Below are positions 47,678 to 56,069 of a stretch of 64,000 nt of DNA, one piece after another. The notes under the pieces were generated by a model. That model was not told the origin of the DNA. It made no database searches and saw only the letters and a list, made by a program, of their open reading frames with translations. Both the position numbers and the translations under genes were made by a program. Origin of the DNA: Catenulispora sp. GP43 (lineage in GTDB: Bacteria > Actinomycetota > Actinomycetes > Streptomycetales > Catenulisporaceae); assembly GCF_041260665.1 (NCBI RefSeq), contig NZ_JBGCCT010000003.1:372001-436000 (forward strand). Direction: 5' to 3'. Positions within the stretch are counted from its first letter, which is position 1; every line of letters starts with the position of its first letter.

Positions 47678-49903
47678 CTACTGCCCGCCGATGAATCCTC
47701 CGATGAAGCCGCCGTTGGCCCCGCCGTTCTGCCCGCCGTTGGCCTGGCCGGGAGGGGTGCCCGGCGGGTTCGGCGTGGTCGGCGGCTGCGTCGGCGCGGG
47801 GATGTCGCCGGGCAGCTCGGGCACCGAGAATCCGGGCGGCGAGGTGCCGGCCAGGGCGCCGTTGACGGCCTCGCCCCAGATCGGGGCGGCCAGGCAGCCG
47901 CCGCAGACCTTGTCGTAGTACTGGCCGTGGATCTTGACGTTCACCAGGCCCTTGTCGCCGGGCTTGGGCGAGACCACCCCGACCCAGACCGCGGCGGCCA
48001 GGTTCGGGGTGTACCCGTCGAACCAGGTCATCAGGCGGCTGTCGTTGGTACCGGTCTTGCCGGCCGCCGGGCCCGAGAAGTAGTCGCGGACCTTGGCGCC
48101 GGTGCCCTTGTCCACGACGCCCTGGAGCATCCCGGTCAGCTGGTCGGTCAGCGAGGGGTCGATGGTCTGGTGGCAGTCGGGGGTGGCGACCGGGTACTGC
48201 TTGCCCGAGGTGTCGGTGATCGAGGAGATCGCCGTGGGCTTGCAGTACATGCCGCGCGCGGCGATGGTCGCGTAGGCGTTGGCCATCGCTATCGGCGTCA
48301 CCTGGTTGGTGCCCAGGGTGAACGAGCCGATCTGCTCCAGCCGCTTGCCGGCGCCGCTGTCGCTGTCGATGGTCAGGCCGGCGGCCGCGGCCAGCCGGGC
48401 CGGCTCACACAGGCCGGTCTGCTCCTGCAGCTTGATGAAGTAGTTGTTGACCGAGTTCCACAGCGCGCTGGTCATGGTCTGCGGACCCTGTTCGGCCTGG
48501 GTCTCGTCGGTCGGCTTCCACTTGGTGTCCTGGGTGAAGCCGGCCGGGGTGTCGCAGGTCGTGAACTTGGTCTGGCTCTCGTCGATCTGGTACGGCAGGT
48601 CCTGGACGTACTGCGGGGTCAGGCCCTTCTCCATCGCGGCCATCGCCACGAAGGACTTGAAGGTGGAGCCGGCCTGGTAGCCGTTGCCGCCGCCGTGTGC
48701 GGGGTCGGCGGCCAGGTTCAGGTAGGTCTGGCCCTCGCCGGTGCCCATGTCCCGGCTCTGCGCCATGGCCTTGATCTGCCCGGTGCCGGGCTGGATCATC
48801 GCGATCGCCGCGCCCGGGACGTCGGTGGCCGAGACGTTGTCGTTGATCGCCTTCTCGGCGGCCGCCTCCGTCTTCGGGTCCATCGTGGTCTTTATGGTCA
48901 GGCCGCCGCGGTTGAAGAAGGCCGCGCGGTCGGCCTTGGTCTTGCCGTAGATCGGGTCGTTCAGGATCTCCTGCTCGATGTACTCGCAGAAGAAGGCCGA
49001 ACTGCCCGGCGCGTAGATGCAGCCGGAGTGCTGCGGCTGCAGGTTCAGGCCCAGCGGCATCGCCTTGAAGGCGACGGCCTGCTGCGGGGTGATGTAGTGC
49101 ACCGTCGGGTCGGACATCCGGTCCAGCACGGTGTTGCGCCGGTCGGTGGCGGCCTGCGGGTGCTTGGCCGGGTCGTAGGCGACCGGGTTCTTCAGCATCC
49201 CGATCAGGGTCGCGGCCTGCGGGATGGTGAGCTGGCTGGCGTGCACCCCGAACCAGCGCTCGGCGGCGGTCTCGATGCCCGAGACGTTCTCGGCGAAGGG
49301 CACCAGGTTCAGGTAGCGCTCGAGGATCTCGGTCTTGGAGAACTTCTGCTCCACCGCGATCGCGTACTTCAGTTCCCGGACCTTGCGGGCCACCGAGTCG
49401 CCGGTGGCGTCGGCGTACGCGGCCTTGTTGTTGCCGGCCTGCAGGACCAGCACGTTCTTCACGTACTGCTGGGCGATCGAGGAGCCGCCCTGGTTGGACC
49501 CGCCGAGGTCGGAGACGAAGGCGCGCATCGTGCCCTTGATGTCGATGCCGCCGTGCTGGAAGAACCGGGAGTCCTCGGTGGCCACCAGCGCCTGCCACAC
49601 GTTCGGGCTGATGGCGCTGAAGGGCACGATCACCCGGTTGCCGAAGTCGCCCCAGACGGTCGCGATCACCGAGCCGTCCGCGGCCAGTATCTGCGAGCGC
49701 TGCGGCAGGTCCGGGGTCTTCAGGTCGTCCGGGATGTCCTCGAAGTGGTCCGAGGCGCTCTTGGCGGCCAGGCCCGCGGTGCCGACGAAGGGCAGTGCCA
49801 TACCGGCCACCAGCACGCCGGCCAGCGCGCTGATCATCAACAGGCCGAACAGGGCGCGCAGGGGTCCGCTGCCGCGGAAGGGCCGGGGCGGGTGCGAAGC
49901 CAT
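47678..49903 (-). CDS. Class A penicillin-binding protein
   Basis: 741 aa bifunctional glycosyltransferase/transpeptidase. One N-terminal membrane helix (LRALFGLLMISALAGVLVAG). GT51 domain with ATEDSRFFQHGGIDIKGTMR and GGSSIAQQYVKN; transpeptidase domain with the active-site serine in GSTFKSF, SVN in ALWNSVNNYF and KTGT in AAGKTGTNDS. A Pro-rich tail ends in Gly/Asn repeats (GGQNGGANGGFIGGFIGG). ATG 49903 has AAGG upstream; the frame to 50023 is less likely. Divergent from wblA, as the SCO3580/SCO3579 pair in Streptomyces. The 410-bp gap between them contains repeats listed below and no other gene. Confidence 0.94.
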   Translation of the reverse strand: MASHPPRPFRGSGPLRALFGLLMISALAGVLVAGMALPFVGTAGLAAKSASDHFEDIPDDLKTPDLPQRSQILAADGSVIATVWGDFGNRVIVPFSAISPNVWQALVATEDSRFFQHGGIDIKGTMRAFVSDLGGSNQGGSSIAQQYVKNVLVLQAGNNKAAYADATGDSVARKVRELKYAIAVEQKFSKTEILERYLNLVPFAENVSGIETAAERWFGVHASQLTIPQAATLIGMLKNPVAYDPAKHPQAATDRRNTVLDRMSDPTVHYITPQQAVAFKAMPLGLNLQPQHSGCIYAPGSSAFFCEYIEQEILNDPIYGKTKADRAAFFNRGGLTIKTTMDPKTEAAAEKAINDNVSATDVPGAAIAMIQPGTGQIKAMAQSRDMGTGEGQTYLNLAADPAHGGGNGYQAGSTFKSFVAMAAMEKGLTPQYVQDLPYQIDESQTKFTTCDTPAGFTQDTKWKPTDETQAEQGPQTMTSALWNSVNNYFIKLQEQTGLCEPARLAAAAGLTIDSDSGAGKRLEQIGSFTLGTNQVTPIAMANAYATIAARGMYCKPTAISSITDTSGKQYPVATPDCHQTIDPSLTDQLTGMLQGVVDKGTGAKVRDYFSGPAAGKTGTNDSRLMTWFDGYTPNLAAAVWVGVVSPKPGDKGLVNVKIHGQYYDKVCGGCLAAPIWGEAVNGALAGTSPPGFSVPELPGDIPAPTQPPTTPNPPGTPPGQANGGQNGGANGGFIGGFIGGQ

Positions 49904-50196
49904 GGGGGACACCTTACGACGTCGACCTCGGCCCGGGCGGGCGGGTGGCGCGGCCGGGCGGTCGTGCCCTGGCGCCGTCCTGCGCCGGCGGCCGGAGTTT
50001 GGGGAGGCGTCGCGAGCCCCCATGTATGAGGACAGCAGGGTGCGGCATCTGCGGCGATCTAGTCACAAAGGACCATAGGAATTGAGTACATCGGGGACTG
50101 TTGCGCCCTTGGGATCTTCCGTATTGTGCTGTTTGGCTGCCGAGATCGACCCTTCCACCAGGTCGGATGCGTTTCGGTCCGATCGACGGGCCGGTA

Positions 50197-50236
50197 CGTG
50201 ACAGGTTCGTGACAGCGTGTCCGGGTCCGTGGACAC
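50197..50236. promoter_or_regulatory. Repeats upstream of wblA
   Basis: CGTGACAG occurs twice with 11-bp period (50197-50204, 50208-50215), followed by an inverted repeat GTGTCC-N8-GGACAC (50217-50236). About 80-115 bases before the wblA ATG; likely regulator sites, owner unknown. Confidence 0.45.
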
Positions 50237-50313
50237 CTGTCGGGTGAGGGGAAGGGCCGCTGTCGGCTCCGCCGTTGGGGGAGCTCGATCTTTGCGAGAG
50301 GACGGCACCGGCG

Positions 50314-50712
50314 ATGAGCTGGGTAGAGGACTGGACCGTTGTGGCGGCGTGCCGCGGCATGGATCCGGATGAGCTGTTCGTGCAGGGAGCAGCTCAGAAC
50401 CGGGCGAAGACCGTGTGCTCGGGGTGCCCGGTGCGCACCGAGTGCCTCGCCGACGCCCTGGACAACCGCGTCGAGTACGGCGTGTGGGGCGGGATGACCG
50501 AGCGCGAGCGGCGCGCGCTGCTGCGCCGGCGCCCGGAGGTGCGCTCCTGGCGGCAGTTCCTGGAGTCCGCCAAGGAGCACTACGAGCGCAGCGGAGCCGA
50601 GCGCACCGGCGGCGAGCTGCCATCCGCCGAGGTCGACCCGCGGTTCGCGGCGGCGGCCCAGGCCGCCATCCCCCGGCAGCGCAGCGAGGCCGGCTCCTTC
50701 GGCCGGGCCTGA
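50314..50712 (+). CDS. wblA: WhiB-family regulator WblA
   Basis: 132 aa. Iron-sulfur cluster transcription factor; four cluster cysteines at 13, 35, 38 and 44 (AACRG, VCSGCPVRTEC), followed by the GVWGGMTERERRALLRRRP turn and basic helix that contact sigma and DNA. The stretch DPDELFVQGAAQNRAK and the PBP neighbour fit WblA (SCO3579), which in Streptomyces represses antibiotic production and is needed for sporulation. A C-terminal extension of about 40 residues is variable. ATG 50314 chosen by comparison with the family. Confidence 0.92.
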   Translation: MSWVEDWTVVAACRGMDPDELFVQGAAQNRAKTVCSGCPVRTECLADALDNRVEYGVWGGMTERERRALLRRRPEVRSWRQFLESAKEHYERSGAERTGGELPSAEVDPRFAAAAQAAIPRQRSEAGSFGRA

Positions 50713-50901
50713 GCGGCGGGTGATCGACGGGTGATCGAGCGGGTCCGTGTCCGTCAGGGCCCGCTGATGCTGCCGCCGACCTGGACGGCCTGGACGACCA
50801 GGACAACCCCGGTGGCGTGAACGGCGCCTCCCATAAACTCACCTCGCCCGAGGCGGTCCGGCCCGGGCGGGGAGTTCTAGGACGGCAAGCCCCAGCACGA
50901 C

Positions 50902-50961
50902 CGGCTCAGGCACGGCCAACTCAGATACCGCCGGCTCGGCACGGCCGGCTCAGGCACCGCC
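50902..50961. repeat. Degenerate tandem repeat, ~15 bp x 4
   Basis: Four units related to GGCTCAGGCACGGCC run from 50902 to 50961 and reach into the last codons of the MBL gene. The rest of 50713-50901 holds no gene; a short repeat CGGGTGATCGA occurs twice at its left end. Confidence 0.6.
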
Positions 50962-51756
50962 GTTGATGTACTCCAGCTGGGCCCGCACCGACATCTCGGC
51001 GGCGAACCGCACCGCCGGGTCCACATCGGCGTACACCCGGGCCACCACGTCGGCGGCACTCTCGTCGCCGGCGGCCAGTGCCGCGCGTACCTGCTCCAGC
51101 CGCTGCCGGCGGTGCTCGAGGTAGAACTCGATGACGCCGAGCGCGTCGGCCGGCACCGGTCCGTGGCCGGGCAGCACGGTGTTCACCTCGTGCGCGGACG
51201 CCAGGTCGCGCAGCCGGCGCAGGGTGTCGAGGTAGTCCCCCAGCCGCCCGTCGGGGTGGGCGACCACGGTGGTGCCGCGGCCCAGGATGGTGTCGCCGGT
51301 CAGGACCGCGCGGTCGCCGGGCAGGACGAAGCACATGCTGTCGCCGCTGTGCCCGGGGGTGGCGACCACGTCGAGCCGCAGCCCGTCCATGTCCACGACG
51401 TCGCCCTCGGCCAGCCCCTCGGAGCCGAGGCGGAAGCGCGGGTCCAGTGCGCGCACCGGCGCGCCGGTCAGCTCGGCCAGTCGGGGTGCGCCCTCGGAGT
51501 GGTCGAAGTGGCCGTGGGTGAGCAGGATCAGCCCGATCTGCTGCTCGCGTTCCTCGGCGGTGGCCAGGACGAGTCGCAGGTGGTCCTCGTCCAGCGGTCC
51601 CGGGTCGACGACCACTGCGCGGCGCGCCCCGGGTTCGGCCAGCAGCCAGGTGTTGGTGCCGTCCAGGGTCATCGGGTCGGCGTTCGGCGCCAGGATCAGC
51701 GTCGCGCGCTCGGTCCCGGCCTCGGGCCGGACGCCCGGCTTCATCAGGTCGTTCAT
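50950..51756 (-). CDS. MBL-fold hydrolase (LACTB2-like)
   Basis: 268 aa. Metallo-beta-lactamase fold with THGHFDHSEG, VVATPGHSGDSMCF, LTGDTILGRG and VLPGHGP giving the two-metal site, then a C-terminal winged-helix-like tail (YLEHRRQRLEQVRAALAAGD, ARVYADVDP) as in LACTB2-like nucleases and hydrolases. Substrate unknown; an RNase role is known for the human homologue only. Starts 13 bp after the Nudix stop, so it is probably in one transcript with the Nudix, RidA and DUF4177 genes, the SCO3574-like group of Streptomyces. Confidence 0.88.
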   Translation of the reverse strand: MNDLMKPGVRPEAGTERATLILAPNADPMTLDGTNTWLLAEPGARRAVVVDPGPLDEDHLRLVLATAEEREQQIGLILLTHGHFDHSEGAPRLAELTGAPVRALDPRFRLGSEGLAEGDVVDMDGLRLDVVATPGHSGDSMCFVLPGDRAVLTGDTILGRGTTVVAHPDGRLGDYLDTLRRLRDLASAHEVNTVLPGHGPVPADALGVIEFYLEHRRQRLEQVRAALAAGDESAADVVARVYADVDPAVRFAAEMSVRAQLEYINGGA

Positions 51757-51769
51757 CGGCGCGGCCGCC

Positions 51770-52639
51770 TCACAGTTCCCATTCCAGATGCCAGGATCCG
51801 TCGTCGTGGCGGCGGACTGTGGCCATGATCGGCTTCAGCGGCCGCTCGGCCGCGGCCCGCACCGCGTCGGCCGCGGTGGCGAAGGCGTGGACCTCGCGCA
51901 GGGTGGTGACGGTCGGCGGCAGCATCAGGGCCCGGCCGGCGATGTGGTCGTCGATGGCCTGGCGGGGCTGCATCCAGATGGTCGACTCGGTCTCCCCCGA
52001 CACGTCCCGGGTCCGCTGGCCGGCCGGCAGCGCCGCGACGAAGAACGCGGTGTCGTACCGGCGCGGCTCGAATTCCGGGGTGATCCAGCGGGACCAGCCG
52101 CCGAGCAGGTCCGTGCGCAGGACGAGGGACCTTTTTGTGAGGAAGCCGGCCAGTGATGTTTCCCGTGAAACCAGGGCCCGGCGGTCGGCTTCCCACTCCT
52201 CGTCGGTGGTGTCGGCGACCACGGAGTGCTCGTCGGGGCCGGCGAACAGCACGCCGGCCTCCTCGAACGTCTCCCGGACCGCCGCGCACAGCAGCGCGCG
52301 GGCCTCGGCCTCGTCGCTGCCGAACCGCCGGGCCCACTCGGCCGCCGACGGTCCGACCCAGGCGATCTCGGCGTCGGCGTCGCGCGGGTCGACCCGGCCA
52401 CCGGGGAAGGCGTAGAAGCCGCCGGCGAAGGACATCGAGGCGGCGCGCTTGAGGAGGTAGACGTCCGGCGGGCCGTCCGGGCGGTCGCGCAGCAACACGA
52501 CCGTGGCGGCGTGCTTCGGCGGGACCGGGGTGAACTCGCCGCGCTCGTGGGCGGCGATCTGCTCCTCCCAGCCCTCCGGCACCCGCGCGCTGAGCCGGCT
52601 GCCGGCCGGGGCTATGTAGTCCCCGCCTTGCTGCGACAT
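51770..52639 (-). CDS. Nudix hydrolase
   Basis: 289 aa. Complete Nudix box: GG in FAGGFYAFPGGRVDPRD followed, after an insert, by AVRETFEEAGVLF with the metal-binding glutamates. N-terminal ATVVLLRDRPDGPPDVYLLK strand and C-terminal WSRWITPEFEPRRYDTAFF fit the NUDT19/acyl-CoA-like subgroup. Hydrolyses some nucleoside diphosphate derivative. ATG 52639 with AAGGGG upstream. A parS-like site lies inside the gene and is read as VSRET. Contrast with the box-less Nudix proteins of the island. Confidence 0.9.
   Translation of the reverse strand: MSQQGGDYIAPAGSRLSARVPEGWEEQIAAHERGEFTPVPPKHAATVVLLRDRPDGPPDVYLLKRAASMSFAGGFYAFPGGRVDPRDADAEIAWVGPSAAEWARRFGSDEAEARALLCAAVRETFEEAGVLFAGPDEHSVVADTTDEEWEADRRALVSRETSLAGFLTKRSLVLRTDLLGGWSRWITPEFEPRRYDTAFFVAALPAGQRTRDVSGETESTIWMQPRQAIDDHIAGRALMLPPTVTTLREVHAFATAADAVRAAAERPLKPIMATVRRHDDGSWHLEWEL
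52158..52171. promoter_or_regulatory. parS: parS-like site inside the Nudix gene
   Basis: GTTTCCCGTGAAAC, the same one-base variant as the cluster at 0.9 kb, some 51 kb away. ParB sites inside genes are normal in actinobacteria. Confidence 0.7.
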
Positions 52640-52691
52640 GCGTTCCCCTTCCTGTTCTGGTTCCCGCCGGCCGGCGGGAACCAGATGCGTG

Positions 52692-52745
52692 GTGCGGCTC
52701 AGCCCTCGGGTGCGGCTCAGCTCTCCGGTACGGCTCAGACCTCGA
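52692..52745. repeat. 18-bp tandem repeat x 3
   Basis: Units of 18 bp at 52692-52709, 52710-52727 and 52728-52745 share the core CGGCTCAG. They fill the gap between the Nudix start and the RidA stop and extend 11 bp into ridA. Confidence 0.85.
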
Positions 52746-53196
52746 CGGTCAGCTCGACCTCGACCGGCGCGTCCAGCGGCAGCACGGCCACGCCGACCGC
52801 CGAGCGGGCGTGCCGGCCGGCCTCGCCGAACACCGCGCCGAGCAGCTCCGAGGCGCCGTTGATGACGGCGGGCTGCCCGGTGAAGTCCGGGGCGCTGGCC
52901 ACGAAGCCGACGACCTTCACGACCCGCTTGACCTTGGCCAGGTCGCCGATCTCGGACTTCACCGCGGCCAGCGCGTTCAGCGCGCAGCGCTGCGCCAGGG
53001 CCTTGGCGTCCTCCGGGCTGACCTGGTCGCCGACCTTGCCGATCATCGGCAGCGCGCCGTCGACCATCGGCAGCTGGCCGGAGGTGTAGACGAGGTTGCC
53101 GCTGCGCAGCACCGGGATGTAGGCCGCGACCGGGGCCGCGACCTCCGGCAGCTTCAGGCCGAGTTCGGTCAGCTTCTCTTCGGGATGGGTCGTCAT
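52735..53196 (-). CDS. RidA family protein
   Basis: 153 aa trimeric YjgF/RidA-fold protein. Seen: [71 protein letters not shown] and [11 protein letters not shown]. The arginine at the substrate end in RHARSAVGV is in the position used by RidA to bind imine/enamine acids. This longer subgroup is common in actinobacteria and its exact substrate is not known. Three bp after the DUF4177 stop. Confidence 0.88.
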   Translation of the reverse strand: MTTHPEEKLTELGLKLPEVAAPVAAYIPVLRSGNLVYTSGQLPMVDGALPMIGKVGDQVSPEDAKALAQRCALNALAAVKSEIGDLAKVKRVVKVVGFVASAPDFTGQPAVINGASELLGAVFGEAGRHARSAVGVAVLPLDAPVEVELTVEV

Positions 53197-53199
53197 GTC

Positions 53200-53364
53200 T
53201 TAGGACTCCGTCGTCTTCGGACGCTTCAGGTAGGCGACCAGCTGGTCCGGGTTCGGGCCCGGGACGACCTGGACGAGCTCCCAGCCGTCCTCGCCCCAGG
53301 TGTCGAGGATCTGCTTGGTGGCGTGCACCAGCAGCGGCACTGTCGCGTATTCCCACTTGGTCAT
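53200..53364 (-). CDS. DUF4177 small protein
   Basis: 54 aa, a very short gene read directly from sequence: TKWEYATVPLLVHATKQILD, then WGEDGWELVQVVPGPN and a basic tail. The WEY-x9-LN-x-x-GxxGWELV pattern is typical of DUF4177. AAGG before the ATG. Stands between the Ser/Thr kinase and ridA as in Streptomyces. Function unknown. Confidence 0.85.
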   Translation of the reverse strand: MTKWEYATVPLLVHATKQILDTWGEDGWELVQVVPGPNPDQLVAYLKRPKTTES

Positions 53365-53401
53365 GGGCCAACCTTAAGGGTTGCCCGGCGGCTGGAGTCC
53401 G

Positions 53402-54958
53402 TCAGCCGTCGCCGGGCAGCTGGCCGGCCGAGTTGGTCATGACGCAGTAGATGTTCTGGTTGACGGTCCAGTTGGTCGGCAGGTTCTTGCCGTTCCACAG
53501 GTTCTCGCTGGGGATCAGCGCGTAGTAGTCGTAGTGGCTGCCCGCGGGGTCCGCCCACGGCCCGATCAGCCGGTCGGTCCAGCACAGCTGCTTGCCCAGG
53601 GCCGTCAGCGCGGCGACGCCCGGATAGGGGATCGGGCCGTTGCCGTCCGTGCCGTACTGGCTGTACGACGAGTTGGTGACCGAGCTCACGTAGTAGAGCT
53701 CCAGATCATGAGCGCTCTTGCACTCGGCGTCCTGGTAGGTCGGGGTGCCGGGGACGAACGGCGGCCCGCTCATGCAGGTCTGGCCGCTGCCGATGGGCAG
53801 GCTCGGGAAGTCGGTCCCGGGGCCGCCGAGGGTGTAGACCTTCACCGCGTCCGAGGGCAGGACGTCGGCCTTCTTCTCCTGCTTCTTGCCCGAACTCGAT
53901 CCCGCACCGTAGGCGGCGAACCCCGCGACCGCGGCGGTGACCAGGACCGCGGCCGCGAACGCCCCGGCGACCTTGGCCCGGGACCGCTTCGGCGGGGTGG
54001 ACAGGGCGGCTCCCGCTGGACTCTCCGCAGACTCGGGCGCGCTGAGCATGGCGGTCGGTACTCCGGCCGGGGACATCACCATCGTGCCCTGTGGCGTCCT
54101 GGACTGGCCCGGGTCCGCCGTCACCGCGTCCAGCAGGGTCCGGACCTGCGGCGCGGTCAGCCGGCCCGCGGGCGCGGAGGCCAGCATCCCGGACACCGCG
54201 GCGGCCAGCGGGCCCTGCGCGTTCGTCAGGTAGGCGACCTCGTTCAGCACCGCGCCGAACGTCGCGGCGGTGGTGTCGCGCTCGAACGCGGCCTTGCCCT
54301 CGATCGCGAAGTACAGCACCGCGCCGAGCGACCACAGGTCCGAGGCCGGGCTGGCCTCGTGTCCGGAGAGCCGCTCGGGTGCCAGGTAGGCGGGGGAACC
54401 GATGACCGCGCCGGTCTTGGTCAGGGTGGGATCGTCGGCGGCCTGCGCGATGCCGAAGTCGGTGAGCTTGGCCCGGCCGGTCGCGGCGACCATGATGTTC
54501 GAGGGCTTCACGTCGCGGTGCACGATCCCGGCCTCGTGGGCGGCCTCCAGCGCCGAGAGCACCTGGCGTCCCATGGCGGCCACGGCGTGCGGGGCCAGCG
54601 GACCGCCGCGGCGGACCAGCTGCGCCAGGGTCGGCGCCTCGACCAGCTCCATGACGATGAACACGGAGCCGTTGTCGTGGACCACGTCGAAGACGGTCAC
54701 CACGGCCGGGTCGTTCAGCCGGCCGGCGATGCGGGCCTCGCGCAGGATGCGCTGCTCGAACTCGGCGCGCTCGGCGGCGGTGACGTCCTCGCCGAGCCGC
54801 ATCTCCTTCACGGCGACCGCGCGGCCGATCACCCGGTCCTCGGCGCGCCACACGATCCCCATGCCACCGCGGCCGAGTTCGGCCTGCAGGACATAGCGTT
54901 CCGCGATCACCCGCTCGGTGCGCGGCGGCAAACGCTCCGTATCGACGTTGTCGCTCAC
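53402..54958 (-). CDS. Membrane Ser/Thr protein kinase
   Basis: 518 aa Hanks-type kinase. Glycine loop GRGGMG (29-34), Lys51 in AVAVKEM, HRDVKPSN at 147, DFG at 167-169, GSPAYLAPERL activation segment; all catalytic residues present. One membrane helix (about 330-350, VAGAFAAAVLVTAAVAGFAA) leads to an outer domain of about 160 residues with cysteines in a septum-formation-like arrangement (TCMSGPPF, AECKSAHDLE, LCWTDRLIGP, YCVMTN). No PASTA repeats, so it is not PknB. GTG 54958 has AAGGGGGG upstream. Divergent from the ArsA-like ATPase pair. Confidence 0.92.
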   Translation of the reverse strand: MSDNVDTERLPPRTERVIAERYVLQAELGRGGMGIVWRAEDRVIGRAVAVKEMRLGEDVTAAERAEFEQRILREARIAGRLNDPAVVTVFDVVHDNGSVFIVMELVEAPTLAQLVRRGGPLAPHAVAAMGRQVLSALEAAHEAGIVHRDVKPSNIMVAATGRAKLTDFGIAQAADDPTLTKTGAVIGSPAYLAPERLSGHEASPASDLWSLGAVLYFAIEGKAAFERDTTAATFGAVLNEVAYLTNAQGPLAAAVSGMLASAPAGRLTAPQVRTLLDAVTADPGQSRTPQGTMVMSPAGVPTAMLSAPESAESPAGAALSTPPKRSRAKVAGAFAAAVLVTAAVAGFAAYGAGSSSGKKQEKKADVLPSDAVKVYTLGGPGTDFPSLPIGSGQTCMSGPPFVPGTPTYQDAECKSAHDLELYYVSSVTNSSYSQYGTDGNGPIPYPGVAALTALGKQLCWTDRLIGPWADPAGSHYDYYALIPSENLWNGKNLPTNWTVNQNIYCVMTNSAGQLPGDG

Positions 54959-55061
54959 TATGGGCCCCCCTTGGCCAAGTTCCCTGATAAGCACCAGAGC
55001 TATAGCGCGTCATCACACTAGCGCCAGAGGTAGGCCGTCCCAGGAGTGTTCCGCGCATGGT

Positions 55062-55067
55062 TAGGCT
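55062..55067 (+). promoter_or_regulatory. -10 element of the first ArsA-like ATPase
   Basis: TAGGCT six bases before ATG 55074; leaderless start likely. Confidence 0.45.
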
Positions 55068-55073
55068 GGGGCC

Positions 55074-56069
55074 ATGAGCCGACCCTGGCCGCCGGAGTGC
55101 CGCCTCCACATCGTGACCGGAAAGGGCGGCACCGGGAAGACGACGGCGGCCGCGGCGCTGGCCCTGGCGCTGGCCGAGGGCGGCGGCCGGGTGCTGCTGG
55201 TGGAGGTCGAGGGCCGGCAGGGGATCGCGCAGCTCTTCGACACCGCCCCGCTGCCGTACGAGGAGCGCAGCATCGCGATCGCGCCGGGCGGTGGCGAGGT
55301 GTTCGCCCTGGCCATCGACCCCGAGCAGGCGCTGCTCGAGTACCTGGACATGTTCTACAAGCTGGGCCGGGCCGGCAAGGCGCTGAAGAAGTTCGGCGCC
55401 ATCGACTTCGCGACCACTGTGGCCCCCGGCATGCGCGACGTGCTGCTCACCGGTAAGGCCTGCGAGGCGGTCCGCCGCACCGCCGCCGACCGCCCGGGCG
55501 CCGCGTTCGCCTACGACGCCGTGGTGATGGACGCCCCGCCGACCGGCCGGATCACCCGGTTCCTGAACGTGAACACCGAGGTCGCAGGCCTGGCCCGGGT
55601 CGGCCCGGTGAAGAACCAGGCGGAGGCGGTCATGCGGGTCCTGACCTCGCCGCAGACCGCGGTCCACCTGACCACGGTGCTGGAGGACATGCCGGTCCAG
55701 GAGACGTTGGACGGCGTCGAGGAGCTGCGCGCCGCCGGCCTTCCGGTCGGCACGATCCTGGTGAACATGGTCCGTACCGCGTACCTGGACATCGGCAAGC
55801 GCACGGCGGTCAGCGCGGCGGCCGAGAAGCGGGTCGCGGCCCTGCTGCGGCCGCACGGCATCGACACCGCCGACACCCACGCCCTGGCCGAACTCGGGCG
55901 CGAGCACGCCGAGCGGCTGGCCCTGGAAGAGGTCGAGCGGCGGGCCCTGGACGAGGCCGGCCAGCCGGTGGTCGAGCTGCCCCTGATCCCCGGCGGCATC
56001 GACCTCGGCGGACTCTACGAACTGGCCGCGGCCCTGACCGCCGCGGCCGAGACCGGAGAGGCGGCATGA
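55074..56069 (+). CDS. ArsA-like P-loop ATPase, first of a pair
   Basis: 331 aa. Deviant Walker A VTGKGGTGKTTAAAALALAL near residue 15, ArsA/Get3-type switch segments DAVVMDAPPTGRITRFLNV and LVNMVRTAYLDIG. No membrane segment and no arsenic-binding cysteine triad, so an anion pump role is unlikely. Such pairs are conserved downstream of wblA in Streptomyces (SCO3578/SCO3577); function unknown, probably ATP-driven handling of a membrane or tail-anchored client. ATGA overlap with the second gene suggests a heterodimer. Confidence 0.85.
   Translation: MSRPWPPECRLHIVTGKGGTGKTTAAAALALALAEGGGRVLLVEVEGRQGIAQLFDTAPLPYEERSIAIAPGGGEVFALAIDPEQALLEYLDMFYKLGRAGKALKKFGAIDFATTVAPGMRDVLLTGKACEAVRRTAADRPGAAFAYDAVVMDAPPTGRITRFLNVNTEVAGLARVGPVKNQAEAVMRVLTSPQTAVHLTTVLEDMPVQETLDGVEELRAAGLPVGTILVNMVRTAYLDIGKRTAVSAAAEKRVAALLRPHGIDTADTHALAELGREHAERLALEEVERRALDEAGQPVVELPLIPGGIDLGGLYELAAALTAAAETGEAA

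Noticed and set aside
47042-50029. Rightward 995-aa open frame
   Set aside because: Shadow of the class A PBP gene; no domain and no start signal.
51770-53371. Single 533-aa minus-strand protein covering ridA and the Nudix gene
   Set aside because: The first half is a shadow of ridA and the tandem repeat (GLSRT repeats); the Nudix protein has its own ATG with AAGGGG.
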